Below are positions 46,950 through 60,013 of a stretch of 64,000 nucleotides of DNA, piece by piece (the first letter of the stretch is position 1; each line of letters starts with the position of its first letter). The notes below the pieces were generated by a model. That model did no database searches, was not told where the DNA came from, and saw only the letters and a list, made by a program, of their open reading frames with translations. A program made the position numbers and the translations under genes. Source of the DNA: Argopecten irradians (Eukaryota; Mollusca; Bivalvia; Pectinida; Pectinidae); the NCBI RefSeq assembly GCF_041381155.1, contig NC_091140.1:23154864-23218863 (forward strand), in the 5' to 3' direction.

Positions 46950-49226
46950 ATGGCTTCACCTACCCCCTCCCAGAGCGACACGACGACCACGGCGTCGACC
47001 ACTTCCAACTCCTCGGATAGCGAGATGGGGGAGAGTACCGGACCCAACACTCGATGCTCCATTTGTCACGAAACATTTACTATCCCTAAGGTGCTAAGCT
47101 GCTTCCATACATTCTGTCAGCCCTGTCTCGAGAAGCAGCAGGAGGTCGCTGACAAGGTCAGCTGTTCTGAGTGTCATCAGGACACCTTTCTTGGTGGTCA
47201 GGGACTGACCGGTCTCTTGCCAGACTACGCGGTCAGCAATCTGTTAGAAACAAATGCCCTGGACACAAGTGCCTTACACTGTACAGGTTGCAAGAGCAAG
47301 GACCTCAATGCAGTGGCCCGCTGTTTTGACTGTGCAAATTTCCTTTGTGCTAACTGCGTGATGGCTCACCAGTTCATGCACTGTTTCGAAGGCCACAGAG
47401 TGGCAAGTCTAAGTGAGCTGCAGGGCAACAAGGAAGACAGCGGTAACAAAACGGAGAAACCCATCTACTGTCCACGTCACAAGACGGATGTTCTTAAGTT
47501 CTACTGCAAGACTTGTTCTCAGCCCATCTGTAAGGAATGCACAGTGTTCGACCATGGCCGCGGACACGACTGTCAGTTCATCATGGATATTGGAGAGAGA
47601 CAGATGGACCAGTTAAGGAATCTTGATGAAGATGCCAAAGGTAAAATCAACGAGCTGCGTACGTCGGCCAAAGGAATCGAGCACATGTCCAGTAGGTTAC
47701 AAGTCCAGTACCACAAGGCTCAGAACGATATCAATGATACGTACAACTTCTACAGGGCGATGATTGAAGAGCGTAAACAGGAATGTCTGAAGGAACTTGA
47801 TCAGGTGTTCAATACCAAGCAAGTGTCCATCAGTACTCTGGCCCAGAAAATCCAGGAAAACATTGACAGGCTCTACCAGGGATGTGAGTTTGTTGACAAG
47901 GTCCTCAAATTTGCCAGCATCACCGAAGCCTTGTTGTTCAAAAATCTAGTGGAGCAGAGATTCCAGAACATGTTCAACTTTAGCCCTGACATGGATAACC
48001 AGGCCTACTTCGACATGGAGTTTGTGTCCAACTTCCAGGCTATTACGACAGGTGTGCGTAACACATTCGGGTACATTCGTGAAGGTGAAGACATGATTGC
48101 TCCAGTACAAAAACAACAGCCAATTGCTCGGCCAAATGGCATTGTCACCCAGACTCCAGCCCTTACAAACGGCCACATCTTCGAGCCTCCACCGCTGACC
48201 AAGAGTGAATTTGGCTCCTCCAACAGTCTGATCTTCCCACAGTCCGACACCAGCATGTACGAAAAGTGGTCTGTTGGTTTGGACATCTTTCAGAATGGGG
48301 TTGATGTTTTCTCTACGAGCAGCGATCCACTCTTCGACTTGACATCCAAGATGAACCTGACGAGCCTTTATCCACCAAAGTCCCAGATAAAACGCCAGAA
48401 GATGATCTACCACTGCAAGTTTGGTGAGTTTGGGGTCATGGAGGGTCAGTTCACTGAACCTAGCGGCGTCTCCGTCAATGCTCAAAACGACATTATTGTC
48501 GCGGACACCAACAATCACCGCATCCAAATCTTTGACAAAGAGGGGCGTTTTAAATTCCAGTTCGGGGAATGTGGAAAGCGAGATGGTCAGCTTCTGTATC
48601 CAAACCGAGTCGCTGTTGTCCAGTCATCGGGCGACATCATCGTTACGGAGAGGAGCCCAACCCACCAAATCCAGATCTACAACCAGTATGGACAGTTTGT
48701 CCGAAAGTTTGGTGCCAATATTCTCCAGCACCCCCGGGGAGTCACTGTCGATAACAAGGGTCGCATTGTTATCGTAGAGTGCAAGGTGATGAGAGTCATC
48801 ATCTTTGACCAGTACGGCAATGTTTTGCACAAGTTTGGCTGCTCAAAACACTTGGAATTCCCTAATGGTGTTGTCGTGAACGATAAAGAGGAAATCTTTA
48901 TCAGCGACAACCGTGCTCACTGTGTTAAAGTATTCAACTACCAGGGAGTGTTCCTGCGACAGATCGGTGGCGAAGGCATCACCAACTACCCAATCGGCGT
49001 TGGGATTAACAGCCAAGGAGACATCCTTGTAGCAGACAATCACAACAACTTCAACCTGACCATCTTCACCCAGGAGGGCCAGCTTATCAACGCCCTGGAG
49101 AGCAAGGTAAAGCATGCTCAATGCTTTGACGTGGCCCTAATGGATGATGGATCTGTGGTCTTGGCTAGCAAGGACTACCGGCTCTACATCTACCGTTACT
49201 CGCAGATACCAGGCATGGGTATGTGA
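46950..49226 (+). CDS. brat: Brain tumor (Brat) orthologue, TRIM-NHL with intact RING
   Basis: 758-residue TRIM-NHL RNA-binding translational repressor; in flies it works with Pumilio and Nanos and controls neural stem-cell fate. Domains: Ser/Thr-rich N-terminus 1-33; RING 36-75 (C36, C39, C51, H53, C56, C59, C72, C75); B-box 1 about 111-149 (CTGCKSK, RCFDC, FLCANCVMAHQFMHCFEGH); B-box 2 about 174-206 (CPRHKTDVLKFYCKTC); coiled coil about 215-310; linker with AGVRNTFGYIREGED; six-bladed NHL propeller about 485-758, starting KRQKMIYHCKFGEFGVMEGQ and ending ASKDYRLYIYRY. The NHL part is almost word for word the Brat sequence I know from Drosophila and unlike TRIM2/3 or TRIM71. Fly Brat lacks the RING, so this protein may also be an E3 ligase. 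The frame stays open upstream to 46911, but a splice acceptor ends at 46923, so Met at 46950 is the likely start unless an upstream exon codes. Confidence 0.96.
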   Translation: MASPTPSQSDTTTTASTTSNSSDSEMGESTGPNTRCSICHETFTIPKVLSCFHTFCQPCLEKQQEVADKVSCSECHQDTFLGGQGLTGLLPDYAVSNLLETNALDTSALHCTGCKSKDLNAVARCFDCANFLCANCVMAHQFMHCFEGHRVASLSELQGNKEDSGNKTEKPIYCPRHKTDVLKFYCKTCSQPICKECTVFDHGRGHDCQFIMDIGERQMDQLRNLDEDAKGKINELRTSAKGIEHMSSRLQVQYHKAQNDINDTYNFYRAMIEERKQECLKELDQVFNTKQVSISTLAQKIQENIDRLYQGCEFVDKVLKFASITEALLFKNLVEQRFQNMFNFSPDMDNQAYFDMEFVSNFQAITTGVRNTFGYIREGEDMIAPVQKQQPIARPNGIVTQTPALTNGHIFEPPPLTKSEFGSSNSLIFPQSDTSMYEKWSVGLDIFQNGVDVFSTSSDPLFDLTSKMNLTSLYPPKSQIKRQKMIYHCKFGEFGVMEGQFTEPSGVSVNAQNDIIVADTNNHRIQIFDKEGRFKFQFGECGKRDGQLLYPNRVAVVQSSGDIIVTERSPTHQIQIYNQYGQFVRKFGANILQHPRGVTVDNKGRIVIVECKVMRVIIFDQYGNVLHKFGCSKHLEFPNGVVVNDKEEIFISDNRAHCVKVFNYQGVFLRQIGGEGITNYPIGVGINSQGDILVADNHNNFNLTIFTQEGQLINALESKVKHAQCFDVALMDDGSVVLASKDYRLYIYRYSQIPGMGM

Positions 49227-52200
49227 CTAGACTGGGAGTCGGGACCAGACCCACTGGACCAAAGTCTGTATCAGCATTTAATGAGCACCGGCCCACCTTG
49301 TACCTGAGTGATTGGTTTTGTTGGGACCGCCTGGTCGATGACTGATTCCAGGTCGTCAATGTTTTGTTAGTTGGAGAGAGAAACCTGAAGATGGAATAGA
49401 AGACTGCCCCGTTTTATGGCTGCCATATATATTGTTTACAATGTTATGACCGAGATGACAGAGTTGTCGGCTTTGATATATGTGACGTTGATTTCTTATG
49501 ATTGTATGAACTGCTTCAGCAAGCAACCAATTTTTGGATGACTATTATTTGTTATTGCGTGTGCTTGTCAACACGTAAACTTGGAATGTGATTCCGCAGA
49601 ATTTACTCAGCAGTAACGACACTAGTCAGACATTTTCTACCACATGAAGTTGGAAGACGTCAACACGGAACAAAGTCTGGTCATGCTGTTGTGTTGCTAT
49701 GACGACAATTGTCGTATTATGCCAGATTTTTGGGTTCTAGTTACTTGCATTACTGCATCAGCCCAGTAGTCTCATCGGTGGGGAATTGTTATTTTTTATT
49801 ATCCTTTATTAAGTTGTTTTTGCATGGCCATCATATAAAACATTAAAAATCAGTATTCACATTACCCATATCACCAATGAGGCTTCGGAGCTGATGTGGT
49901 CACTAAAAATCGCCACGGGAAAGGAAAAACGTAGTTTCTCCTTTTCTTTTTAAACTAATTTATTGCAAAGTAAATGTAAGAAAGTTATAATTTCTGCAAA
50001 AGGAAATTGTGAAAACCAAAGGGTTGCCTGATTGTCTTTATCAACTGCTAACAGTATGGTGTCTGTCTGATCAAAAGTTCTTTTTTCTATTTCTCTCTTA
50101 GCTTTCTTACTTTTTGGTACATTATCTGCTAAATTGTTCAAAAATATGGCCATTAAAACTTATTTTCCAACACTGAAAGTTTGTCTTTGAGTGGTGGAGG
50201 TAATTTTGAGGCTGAAAATGAAACGTTTTTCACGCTTAAAGACGACAGTTGATGCACAGGCCCCTTCTGCTGTACAAAATTATGTGATAGCCATGTTGTG
50301 GCATTTGTTCCCTTAGTTACTCTGTTTCTCCAGAATTTGACCAGATTATTTAATTATGCTTTGTAAAGGTTTTTCAGTGTTATTTAATTTGTAGTTTAGT
50401 ATATATATAGCGTTGAAATATTCTCATGTTGTCCTAGATTTCTATATATAGTTGTTTGGTTTGGTTAATTGTTTTCCCGCCTTGTTTAATATTTGAATCC
50501 CCCCTGATTTTTGTTGTTGTTGTTTTCCCCTTTTTTATGATATTATAATTGGTTGCTGGTTTCACTGTTTCTGCTACAGTGATGTGTTTGCTGTCGTGGC
50601 TACCTCAAGTTATGTACTGTATTTATATACAAGTAGATCAAAAACTTCATCAGTCAAAACAATAGGAGTAAATATTTTCATTGAAGTGTTTGAATTTTGT
50701 CAAAAAACTTTATCATTAGAAAAAAATATTATAGAGACCACTGTTCGATGCCAAAAACAATTAATTTGCATCATATGTTCAAAATATAATCAGATGCTTC
50801 ATCTGTAGTTGAAATACGGAGAGTATATTATTCTCGTTAATTTTGGGTGATACCAAATCTAAAAGGTTGTTGAATATCTAATCGAACTCACTGACACTAA
50901 TAATAGTATATAATATATGGACATTATATATATGTAATATAATTATTATGGTATATTCTGGTCAATGTTGACGATGTATTGGAGTTATCATTGTGTTAGC
51001 TTGATGGCATAATATTGTGTTTTCTTCTTCTGTTTATTTATGAAAACAATACACTATTGAGACGAAATAGTAAATGCCTGCCTCCAAGTGTTATTTTGCA
51101 TATTTTATTGTAGAAAGTGAAACAGAAAAGTTCCGAATATCTTTCATATTCAAGTTTTTAATGTTTTTTGTATAGAGAAGTTGTGTTTTCACCAACAAAA
51201 CGGTAAGCTTTACTATACACACCACACAGCTTCATTATTTCATGCAAGTTTTTTTTTTTTTTTTTTCTTCTGTCGGAGAAATATATATCGTGATTTCGTA
51301 TTGTATTTTTATACTACCTGAGATTTTTTTTGTACTTTATGAACTGGTCACAAGGAGTGTGGTACTTGACGTTCTGGATGTTGTGTACTGCTGTGTTAGA
51401 TATACGGATCAGGATGAAGGCCAAAATTATACCTCGCCGATTTTGTCTGTAGCCTGAGCTATGCTCATGTAGATCATATCCCTTAGCTGAAAAATGTGTT
51501 GAAGGCTTTGACACATGGATGCGTTCTGTTTTATAGACCAAAATATTTGTTCAGATGAACAGAATTTTTTTTTAGAAAATTTTATTAAGAATTTGATGAT
51601 TTAAGAGAGTTTAAAGATTAACTTTTTTTTCTTTCAATGCATTAATATGAATAACACTGCAGGATATTATTGTCAAGACTTTGTATTCAATATGCCTCTC
51701 AAGTCCAAAAGTGAACTTTTTTCAAAATCAAAATATGTGTTGATTTCTAGCATTATGAGTGTGGTGTTGTGTTGGCTGTTAAAACCCAAGTATATTTTTG
51801 AGTTTATGTGTACAATCTTGCATATTGATATGTTACGATTACTATGGGGAACTGTCGCACAAAGGTGTCCTCTCTTGCCCAAAATTACCAATATGTCGCT
51901 TGTCCAACTTTATGCTTTATTTTTATCAGAGGTTTACCGCCTCTGAAATAATCCACGAATAGAAAATTCCTTAAAATCATGAATGGCATGATCGCGGATG
52001 AATCTATTTGTTATAGGCTATTGGAAAAAAATGTCTTATAATGGGAAAAGTGTACTAAACAAAATTTCATTAATAGTCATATTTACAAGTAAAGCTGGGA
52101 AATTTTTCATCACTGAAAATTTGTCATATTCATGTAATTGATGTGTTGTTGATTAATCATGATGGGAAAAAAGATAAAAGAAAATATATATTGGATTCTA

Positions 52201-55200
52201 ATGATTCCCATTATAAGCAGTTTTCTCATTAGCTTACAATGTTTTTTGCCATTAATGTGTAAGTGTTCAGAAGTATGACTTATTTTTCTAAGTATGTTGA
52301 CCGTTATTTAGGGGAAAAGTGTTGACCAAACCGTTATCAAATATACCACGGTGTCTTCCTATCTGTGTGTGTCGATCCTCCCTATTTAGTGCCATGGACT
52401 AGTCCAACGAAATGCTCGGATGGACTATTCCATTCATCTTTAGTTAGGGTGGATGGACATGCAGTCATAACCGTTCGTTGTTGTTTTAAGCAGTTATGAG
52501 AATGCATAAGCATGAATAGGCCTTAATTTGTATAAAAAATATAAAAATATCAAGAAAAAAAATACAAAGAAAACTGTTTTTGCTTGTTCACTGTCACTTG
52601 ATATCCAATGTTGCTATGTGACTTTTCTGTTGAGATTCCCAGCTACGGGTAGTGAGACTCGGGTTTACTGTTCTCCTATTGTTTGGCCCTATCTCACTAC
52701 CCGGCCAAGCGGGCTTGTTACAATTTTTACCTGTGTAGACGATGCATTATGTCGGAAAACAAACAAACGGTGCTGAAACCACCATGAGTTTAATCACCGA
52801 TTCCTGTTCGCATTTTTTATATGAAGGAAAATATCACTCACCAAAATCATGCATGCATTGGATAAGCCCGGTCTTTTATTGAAATTGAAATGTAACTTGT
52901 TCCATTCTCATTCTCACTGTTGTCATTGAAGTTCATCCCAATGTTATTTTGCCTTATGCATTGTCAAAAAAAATGACCACGATATTTTCTCGTAGGTATG
53001 TTGTGTGTTGAAGCTTTTTTCGTGTATGCTTTAAATGTATGGTAGCTGTTATCGTCATGGTTAAAATCTAACTTTGATCTAAAAATTCTTAAAATTCAAA
53101 CAAACTTTGTTATTCCTTTTGTTAATTTGTAGTAATGTTAATTGTTAAAAAATATCTAATATTAGTGCTAACGATTTGTCTCATCTTCAGTGCATGGGCT
53201 GAAAGATTTTAGGTCCTCAGACGTTTCAGTCGTTTCAGAGGATTTGTGTAATTTGTTCACAGATTTTGACATTTAACTCTGTTGTGTTGTATGTGGCTAC
53301 CTTAGATAGAACATTCCCCATAGTTAAACGTCATTGTTGCCGTCTTGATAATAACACACCATATATTATATCCAGACATATGTTATGTTGGTAGAATTTT
53401 GTATACACAAATGCTCACTGTATAATCCCGAGATTTTACAAGAAATATTTGCCTCAGTCGATTTCAACCCCTTTTGTTTATTGTAATAATTTATTTTGCA
53501 ATTTGTTGATCTTAGAACCACCTCATTTTGTTATGTTAATTTCCCCTTAAGTTATCTCCCTTTGTCTCTTAATTGTCTGGAACATGACCTCTTCTGTACA
53601 TAGGAATTGTGAGAAGTTCACCGTCTGGTCAACACTGTGAGACAATGTCCAGCTTTTGTTAGTATTTAATGTAAACTGACCACTCAAAAATGAGTCTGTT
53701 GTATACCAGTTGCTAATATTATTTACAGAAAGTGCCATTATTTAACGTAATTGGTTTGTTCTATTTTGTTATTGTTTTGTGTGTATCGGTGATCGCTGGG
53801 TTGCTGTTGTGGGTCCATGTATTTGCCTGATAATGTGTCTTTGTCTGAATAATCACTGAAGCATGTCTGTGTAGCCACCCTTGAAGCCAGTGTTTTGTTT
53901 CTGTGATCTAAGTCAATATAGTCCAAATTCTAGTATGTTTTTAGCTGATTTATTATTACTATGGTTGACTCGTCAGAAATACAGGCGTTGCTAAATGTTT
54001 AGATATTTTTACAGACATGGGTGATCATCGCCACGACAACACGTTGAGTCTGTGTTCCTCCCATTCGTTGTTATACACCATCCCCCATCACACTAAAGCA
54101 ATATTGTTATCCTCATCTCTACAATCATGGGTGGGTGTTTACCAAGCGCTAGAAGTCCCAGAGTGTGAACTGATATGATGGTGAGATAACTCTAGAAAGT
54201 ATTTTCAAAATCTAGATTATTTATCTCGGTTGTCTTTCTTTATCCCTTCTTTAGATAACCTTTTAAATGTCTCCAAAAACAAATCAGAAAAATTTGTAAA
54301 TTTTCCAGTCTGGAAATGGAAAGCTTTTTTGCTCCAAATGCTTAAAAAAACTCATGAAAGAATACTTTAAGAAGAATTTGTTTGAATGTTTAGTGGCTAA
54401 CCTGAATTGACTTGTCACACCTGTCAATAATCTATTTAATTTAATAGTATTTAATTTAATATTTTAAGTTACCAATAAAATTGACCTTATTGGATAAGAC
54501 AAATTATATATAGATTGTGAATAGGCATGTTATGAGTGTTGAGATTTTTTTAATTATCATTGTGAATGGCACTGGGCATTTCTGATTGTGTATATAAATA
54601 ATATTGATTAGAGAATTTTGTACATGGTAGATGGATTGCATGTTGTATATTTTATTATTAACAAAAATTGTTATTCTGGGAAGATGTCTAACTTGGAAGG
54701 TTTGATTTAAGAGAGATCTGTATCTTTAATATGGAAATGGAAAAGAAATTCATATTTGACGGCCATTTGAAGGCTAACACCGACAATATGTTTGTCCTAT
54801 CTTTGACTTTTCACCTTGATTATGGCTTTTTTTGTAGATCTCCAATGAGATGTATCGCAAGAATTCTAGAGCTGCTTTAGAGCAGACATCGTTGATTTAA
54901 AGTTTGGTGTGGTGCAGCAAAGTTGTGGGTTTAATATAAAAAATCTTTTTTATTAAAAAGAAAAATTAACAAAAATATATTGTTGACTGTTGAATGAAAG
55001 GTCCAACAAGGTAGATTTGTACCTGTATTATTTTTTGCATGGTGATACAGAATCATTGACTTTATACATAAATGTTGCCTTTCAAAATATGTTGCAATGT
55101 TTGTTTGCTTTTTTGGGTTTTTTTATGAGAATTCCAGCTAGTTACTAATGGTACAGATACAGATGTGGTTTTCTTTATTCTGATTACGAGGGACAAAACG

Positions 55201-58200
55201 TTCCTTTGTATGAATGTTGTATGTATGTTAAACTTTGAATATGATCTGCTTGACATTCTCAATTTGTGCTGTTACGTAAGGGGCCTTGTTACCATAGTTA
55301 CATGAACAATTCATGGGATTTATTTTCCAAACCTGCCAAAAAAAAGTTGGATCTAGATATGACGGTTATCTTTATGTCTTGTGCTCGTCTGATAAAGGAT
55401 GTTTCCATATTATAAGAATATATCCATAGATATATATTATATATAAAACAAAAATATTTAGGTAGTTATGTTGTGTGATCATTGTGAAACATTATAAATA
55501 TTAAGTGTTGTTTTTTGGCTTCATTCCGATCTAACTTCAAGATATGTATTCTAGGAAAGGGGGAAAATACCAATACAGCTCAGGTTTCTTAGAATTTCTT
55601 TGGTTTATTTTGCTTTTGTTTCCCATTGTTGAATGAAGAAACTTCCATATATTTTGATGATATTGCTACTTAAGTGTTTGAATCCTGAGGTATTTTGGAA
55701 ATTTATTACAACATTATAGAAATCATGAAAACAAAAATCAAATTTTCTAATTGCATGAGCATTGAATGCGGAAAATCTTTTTTGATCTTGTATGAATTTT
55801 ATACCCCTTTTGTAGCAGATATTTAATGTTCTTTCAACTTCTTGGAATGAAGACGTGTAGTAATACTCATTAGAAGCGATGACTTGCAATTTGTTGGTTG
55901 TTATATTTAAATATCATTATTATTATAAAAAAGCAAGAAACAAGCAATACCATTTACTTAGAACTGTATAACAGTAGACTTTAGCCTCATATTTTATACT
56001 TATTATTCAAGTCATTTTTAGGTAACAAAATATTATAAAATAAAATGATAACTTTATTAGAGTTCAAATGAACTAACACCATCCGTGATTATATGTTTGT
56101 CAGTGTGAATAAAATTCACTTTTTGAACGGTAGAGTTTTTAAAATTTTAAAACTTGAATTTGCAAGTGAATGTCCAGGCCAGTTGATGTAAAAAAAAAAA
56201 TTTGATCTTCAGATGAAGTATTAGATAATAAATCTTTTCAAATTGAAAAAAAAAAAAAGAAAGAATATATTTTATGGTGGATGTTACATTACAAATCTGT
56301 AATTGCTCACTGTGAGAAGACGTATGTAAAAAGAGTTAGGGAAATTTTGTGCGGGCTTTGTGCCGAGACACGCTTTGACCAAAAGATGTTCAGACTAGTG
56401 TCGGCTTACAAACATACCAATCCATATATTACAGTTGGTTATTATTATTACTTATTATTATATATTTTTTTCATGTTGACCCATATTAATCTGTTGTTCA
56501 ATTATCACGAATTATCAAATATAGTGTCTGCTTTGTTTTTCTTTTCCTTTTGTTTGTTTGTCTAACAATGAATTAATTAATAGTTTAGAAAGAAAATGCA
56601 TGAAGTGAATTAAACAAAAACAAAAAACATAAAAAAAAAAATTAAAAAATATAAAAACATTTTTTATTGCCAATGTATTTAATATGTTATATATCTGTTT
56701 GTAGATTTTTCTTGAATGTTAAGTTTTTACTGGTACTGTATCCACAATTTTGAATTATTCACATTTTGTTAACTAGCATTTAGAATGAGTGCCAGCCAGG
56801 TTTATTGGAAGTGTTGTATAAACGTTCATATGATCAGGAATTTGTAGATTGCCTTTGTTTTGCTTTTCTCCCTTGATTAGTTCAAAACAGCCCTTCCTTT
56901 CAATACAGTTGATAGTCAACACAAAGGTGCAGAGTATCCTGGGATAAGAATGTCAGTTTCTTTGCTGTTGAATAGTTTGGGCCAATCCTGTTGAATAGTT
57001 TGGGCCAATCCCCACTCACAGTAGCCTTTGGTGGTTTACACCTTTAGGACCCAGAGGCTATAGAACATTTTTAGGATAAAAGTTGGGGAGTAAGAAGTAG
57101 TCTCTATGATATCCTTGAGCTAGAGTTAACTTCCCTGGACTCCGAAGTAACCATCTCAATGCCCCTAGGGATAGGGTTAGAAAGTCTCGGATTCTGTGCG
57201 TTGTCCCCAGGGCCAGGGGCAAGACCAATCCCAGGTACTCTCAAGCTTGTTTATTGTTGAAGCTGTAGATGTGTGTGGGGTGCCCCTTATCTGTTGTGTG
57301 CCTTTGTCTTAGTAGTTTAGAAACCTCCCCACCACATTAGTATGTATACATGCTCAACATATTATACACACTAAACAGTTCAGCGTATCATACAGATTTG
57401 TAAAAAGATGATCAAAGGTATTCAAATTGAGGAAATATACTTTTTTATACTAAATCAGAGTCTTTATAATATTCATGGATTATAAAGTTGTTGCAAAATA
57501 TGTTAGTCTTACATCCAAGAGTTCAGCCAGGCTAACCCAGATTTCCACCAAAGAACTGTTGTTGTCATGGAAACTAGACATATTCCTCATTGTACAAATA
57601 AACAGTAATATATTAACTGCTTTATTATCATTAGCATATTTAGTCATCTATGATATTGATTTTATCTTTGTTAAGTTTTATTATTTATTCATAATTTAAG
57701 AAAACCCTATGTACATTCTTATTTAGTCCATCAATGATTTGTAGATTCATCTAAGTCTCCATGGCAAGGCTCGGTAATCATCATCTCATCATTCATTACC
57801 ATGTCATCTTTTCTATAATATATTGTCTGCTAAAAATCAGATATCTTCTACAATTTGTTTGATTTTTTTATCTATTTCCTTTAGATTTAATCATATTTAG
57901 AGACAGTGATAGATCGTTTTCTTTCATTTGTAGTCATAATATGGAATTATCTTTGAAGCATTTTATAACTTCCATTTTGAAGATGTTGTTACCGAGTGTT
58001 GAGTCTGTACAGTAGAAACCGTTTCCTTGACAACTGGATAAGTTCTTGTGATAGTCATCAGTTTAATTTAGGGTAACAGTGGTGGATTGTGGGTATGTGT
58101 TGTGATATCTAGTCAGGGTCAAGGTCAATGATGCACTTATGTCAAGGTCACCAATGCCCTTCTCTTTGCTCCCACCGTATGGCAATTCGGAGACAACAAT

Positions 58201-60013
58201 CTTCAATTAATAAAAGAACATGATATTCTAGTTGTGGATATTTTATCAAAGTAGCCAAGCATCAACTTGAAATTGATGTATTAAAAAGTTCTACATATCA
58301 TTAGGCGTTGTACAACTCAAGTGCTGAAACTTGGATGTAAGAATAATAATTTGACATCTACTTAGGAAACTGGCTGGTAGTTCGTGTATAATATTGTTGG
58401 GTGAGGAAGCTGTACATGTCCTATATATTACTAGATTGTAGTCTGTATTTAACCTCGTAGTCGTACCGTGGATCTGTTGTCAACACATTCAACTCAACAC
58501 AACCCCCTCCAGTCCCAATAGGTCGCATCACTTCTGTAATACCCAATGTTTTTGTTAATTTCCAATGTGCTATTAAAACTTGTGGGAATTTTTCAGTGCA
58601 ACTATCCTGAACAGAACTTTTTATTGTGCAGCCAAGTTTCTTTAATAGAACATTTTCATGTCATTCGACTTTTCATAACTTTGATATTATCAATTTTTTT
58701 GATGTTACAAATATCTACTTAGAAAACTGCCTTAATCATTTTAGTAAAAATTCCCTTAATTGGTAGTCTCCTTGAGTAACAATGATATCTATTATCAAAT
58801 TTCTTGAGGATTTCACAAAGGCACATCATTGCGTCATTTTCATTTTTCCACCTTGTGCACTTAATCCATTAAAATCTTTATTCTTCCAAATCATTCTGCC
58901 AAAAAAATCTACATAAGTATTAAGTAAGTTTTACTCTCTTGGCTGCACATACCCCCACACAATATAAACAAAGAAAAGAAATGTTGATATAAATACCTTG
59001 AAGAAATTAGGCATTTGAATTAGGATTTGATCGCTCAACATTGAGCTGCCACTTATACTGTTCAAATTGAATTAGTGACTGTTTGTTCTATGTTATTTCC
59101 CCCCTCGGCCAGTCTAGTTTCTACATCAGGAGAGAAATGTTATGTTGCTTTTTTATAACATTCCAAGGTTAACATCACACACTCAAGACACTTTGTTAGC
59201 AGCTAATGTTTAAAACATTGCATAGTAATTACTTATTAAAAACCCATCTACTGCTCTGTTAACGTTAATCACAATGAGGAAACATGTTGTTACTTAAATA
59301 GTTTTTGAAATTTAAAAAAAAAATCATAATCAATATATGGTGCTTTTGACTTATTTTTCAGTGTGTGCGTGTGTTTATATAAAAAGTTTTTCATCAAAAA
59401 AGAAGTTTAAAAAAATGTTGCTCCTTATGTTTTTGAAATGAAAGTAGAAGTAGAACTGGTATGTTGTATGGGATATGCTTTGTGACAATATTTTGGTAAA
59501 CTTTACTACAATTACCTGTGAAACGGTGCAAGATAATTGGTAACCATGTTATATTCAGATGTATACGTTATATATACACCCTCCAATCATGACGAAAGCT
59601 GATTTTAGTCAAATATAACTACCTTTTTCTGCATCTTCTACAGTCTACAATATTGTGGAGCGTAGTGTCGGCACGATGCTCGCCCTGGACTGGCATAGCG
59701 TAAAATATGCATGCGTATATGATGACTATTATCTTGGTAGACAGATAAGAGGCTACATGCATAGTATTTATTGAAGGGGATAAAACCCCACCATGCAATA
59801 GGCATAGCAGCCCTTTCTCCCTCCCGTAGGAACTGCATGCCTACATTTGGGTATGACCCTGAGTTTAACTATAGCCTTGATCTCTAATGTTGAATAATGA
59901 ACTGAAGGTTCTGTGTTAACTTATATATATTTGACAAACTGTACAACGGTAATTCATTTTTATTGTCTATTCACACGTTTTGTTATGAGTGTAAACTGAA
60001 TGGTATTCAATAA
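49227..60013 (+). other. brat: Probable very long brat 3'UTR (or UTR plus intergenic)
   Basis: 10.8 kb without a supported gene and with many T-rich runs on the plus strand. Candidate polyadenylation signals are ATTAAA at 49842, AATAAA at 54474 and AATAAA at 60008-60013; the last is followed by GTGTTTATTGTC, a fair downstream element. A let-7 seed match, CTACCTCA, lies at 50600-50607 and one Pumilio-like TGTATATA at 54589-54596. A 23-base direct duplication sits at 56965-57010, and a 12-base hairpin (CGGGTAGTGAGA facing TCTCACTACCCG) near 52645-52697. How far the transcript runs cannot be told from sequence. Confidence 0.4.

Noticed and set aside
47946-48527. 193-residue minus-strand open frame
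   Set aside because: Lies antisense within the brat coding exon; the plus strand encodes the conserved NHL region.
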